DNA from: Comamonadaceae bacterium
GTDB lineage: Bacteria > Pseudomonadota > Gammaproteobacteria > Burkholderiales > Burkholderiaceae_C
Direction of reading: 5' to 3'
DNA: 8,268 bases
Assembly (NCBI GenBank): GCA_947457975.1
Contig: CANGYC010000092.1
Span: forward strand, 1-8,268
The position numbers and the translations under genes were made by a program. The notes under the pieces are model-generated. The model was given only the letters and a program-made list of their open reading frames with translations. It was not told the DNA's origin and did no database searches. Below, one piece after another: positions 7,195 to 8,268 of the stretch. Within the stretch, counting starts at the first letter, position 1, and each line of letters starts with the position of its first letter.

Positions 7195-7410
7195 ATGGAC
7201 AACACCTCCTGGGGCATCCTGCTGGGCACGGGCCTGGCCAGTTTTCTCATCGGCCACTTCCTGCGCCGCCTCTGGCTGCGCCGGCGCAATCAAAAGGCCC
7301 AGGCCCTGCTGCACGAGATGCAGGTGCTGGCCCGACAGCGCCAGCAAAATGAGCCCCCCGCACTCAACAAGGCCAAGCGCCGCCGCCAGCAGCGAGCGTC
7401 TAAGCATTAA
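7195..7410 (+). CDS. Small basic single-pass membrane protein, function unknown
   Basis: This is a 71-residue protein I do not recognise. One hydrophobic helix (about 6-23, WGILLGTGLASFLIGHFL) sits at the N-terminus. It is followed at once by a dense positive patch (R24, R25, R29-R31), then a helical Gln/Leu/Arg-rich stretch (32-52), a PP break at 54-55 and a strongly basic tail ending KRRRQQRASKH. The positive-inside rule predicts a short N-terminus in the periplasm and a basic C-terminal domain in the cytoplasm, where it could touch nucleic acid, acidic lipids or a partner protein. The ATG lies 10 bases after the hemW stop with a weak purine-rich site (AAGAGA, 7183-7188), so it probably belongs to the same transcript. 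Codon use and GC content match its neighbours, and the helix-plus-basic-tail design argues for a real gene over a chance frame. Confidence 0.72.
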   Translation: MDNTSWGILLGTGLASFLIGHFLRRLWLRRRNQKAQALLHEMQVLARQRQQNEPPALNKAKRRRQQRASKH

Positions 7411-7555
7411 GGCTGAGCTGCAGCACCGCGCCCACGGATGCGTTACGCTTGGTTACGGTAACAATTCGTTGCCTGCAGATAAACTCATTTAACGAGCTCA
7501 GGCGTGTCGCCCGGGCCGTTAATGCTCCTGCCTTGGAGGAGCTGGGTGTCACTGC
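7411..7555 (+). promoter_or_regulatory. Upstream region of the substrate-binding protein gene, with tandem GTTACG repeats
   Basis: This 145-base gap is visibly richer in A and T between about 7440 and 7495 than its surroundings. It contains GTTACG twice, at 7442-7447 and 7452-7457, exactly ten bases apart. The second copy also opens an imperfect dyad GTTAC-G-GTAAC (7452-7462). Direct half-sites one helical turn apart are typical of OmpR/PhoB-type response regulators, which is inference only. Downstream AT-rich sequence around 7478-7492 (GATAAACTCATTTAAC) could hold a -10 element, but I see no well-spaced -35. GGAGGA at 7535-7540 is a strong anti-16S match, 15 bases before the proposed start codon. 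I found no terminator for the preceding gene. Confidence 0.4.
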
Positions 7556-8268
7556 ATGAGCTTTTCAACCCGCCAGGCTTGCATGGACAGGCGCCGTGCC
7601 CTGGCTGGACTTACCGGCCTGGCTTGGGGCAGTTCCCAGGCTCAGCCTGCGGCGCCATCGCCAAGCGAGCGGGCCGCCCCGGTGCTCATCGGTCTGGATG
7701 GAGAGTTCGGACTGGCCAACAGCACCTCGGCCCAGGCGGTGGAGCTGGGTGCGCGTATCGCGCTCGCTGAGATCAACCGCGCCGGCGGCGTACTCGATGG
7801 CCGCCGCCTGGACGTGGTGACACGCGACCACCGGTCTATCGCCGCCCGCGGCATCCGCAACATCCGTGAGTTCGCCGCCATGCCGGAGCTGGTGGCGGTG
7901 CTCGGCGGGCGCTTCAGTCCTGTGGTTATCGAGCAGTTGCCCCTGCTGCGCGAGGCCCAACTGCCCTTCATGGCCGTCTGGTCCTCTGCCGACGCCATTG
8001 TGGACAACGGCAGCAGACCGAACTACGTTTTTCGAGTGTCCTTGCGCGACAGCCTGGCCATGCCCTTCATGCTTGAGACGGCGGCCAAGCGGGGCCTCTC
8101 GCGCGTGGGCCTGCTGCTGACCAACACCTCCTGGGGTCGCAGCAACCTCGCCGCCGCCGACCGCTATGTCGCACGCGTGGCCTCGCCCCGCATCACCGAC
8201 GTGGCCTCGTACAACTGGCAAGAGCCCTCCCTGCTGGACCGCTATCTCAAGCTCATCGATGGTGGCGC
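7556..8268 (+). CDS. ABC transporter-type periplasmic substrate-binding protein, N-terminal part (runs off the window)
   Basis: The frame is open from the ATG at 7556 to the window end, 237 codons plus two bases, and continues beyond. An in-frame TAA at 7520 limits the start to this ATG or the one at 7583. The N-terminus looks like an export signal: an arginine cluster (R12-R14), a modest hydrophobic stretch (15-25) and SSQAQ with probable cleavage near residue 29. RRRALAGL only loosely resembles a Tat motif. The mature part begins VLIGLDGEFG and has the type I binding-protein fold of the LivK/Peripla_BP_6 group: AVELGARIALAEINRAGGVLDGRRL (a helix and turn typical of amino-acid and amide binders), then AVLGGRFSPVVIEQLPLLREAQLPFMAVWSSAD, YVFRVSLRDS, and RVGLLLTNTSWGRSNL, the expected hinge strand. 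The ligand cannot be told. No permease or ATPase is visible, so it may serve a transporter, or a sensor protein, encoded downstream. The GGAGGA site is farther than usual from 7556, so 7583 (weak AGG five bases upstream) remains possible. Confidence 0.86.
   Translation, partial: MSFSTRQACMDRRRALAGLTGLAWGSSQAQPAAPSPSERAAPVLIGLDGEFGLANSTSAQAVELGARIALAEINRAGGVLDGRRLDVVTRDHRSIAARGIRNIREFAAMPELVAVLGGRFSPVVIEQLPLLREAQLPFMAVWSSADAIVDNGSRPNYVFRVSLRDSLAMPFMLETAAKRGLSRVGLLLTNTSWGRSNLAAADRYVARVASPRITDVASYNWQEPSLLDRYLKLIDGG

Noticed and set aside
6405..7289. Open frame of 294 codons antisense to hemW and the small membrane protein gene
   Set aside because: The plus-strand HemW motifs are unambiguous; the minus-strand translation has no recognisable domain.
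7411..7440. Possible terminator after the small membrane protein gene (GCTGCAGC palindrome)
   Set aside because: The palindrome is short, leaves no usable loop and is not followed by a T-run.
7504..7770. Open frame of 88 codons overlapping the start of the substrate-binding protein gene
   Set aside because: It is in a different frame from the clear binding-protein sequence and has no domain-like features.

Overview
The window is a GC-rich, densely packed chromosomal segment from a betaproteobacterium. Gene order and protein character point to Burkholderiales and probably Comamonadaceae; this is inference from the family resemblance of SpoT, HemW, the short omega subunit and YicC, not from a search. 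Almost everything is core housekeeping. I see no phage, IS element, CRISPR array, tRNA, rRNA or defence system, and I do not think the window holds a new multi-gene system.

Layout. The plus strand opens with the 3' part of greB (1-309). It converges on a minus-strand block that reads, in transcription order, yicC (4579-3668), gmk (3640-3020), rpoZ (2987-2784), a strong intrinsic terminator (2731-2758) and spoT/rsh (2659-425). Between greB and spoT lies a near-perfect 26-bp inverted repeat built like a pair of facing REP sequences. A 56-bp divergent gap separates yicC from a plus-strand block: rph (4636-5373), rdgB (5387-5986), hemW (5970-7184) and a small basic single-helix membrane protein (7195-7410). 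After a 145-bp AT-richer gap with tandem GTTACG repeats comes the 5' part of an exported ABC-type substrate-binding protein (7556 to the window edge).

How the genes work together. The left half centres on guanine nucleotides and transcription control. Gmk makes GDP from GMP, SpoT makes and destroys (p)ppGpp from that pool, omega forms part of a ppGpp site on RNA polymerase, and GreB acts in the polymerase secondary channel. YicC and RNase PH, divergently transcribed, both act in RNA turnover or maturation. RdgB removes ITP/XTP, and HemW is a radical-SAM-like haem chaperone. The substrate-binding protein at the right edge looks like the start of a separate functional unit whose partners lie outside the window.

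No gap exceeds 300 bases. The items most worth a second look are the REP-like pair, the terminator between rpoZ and spoT, the GTTACG repeats, and the two poorly characterised genes at the right end.
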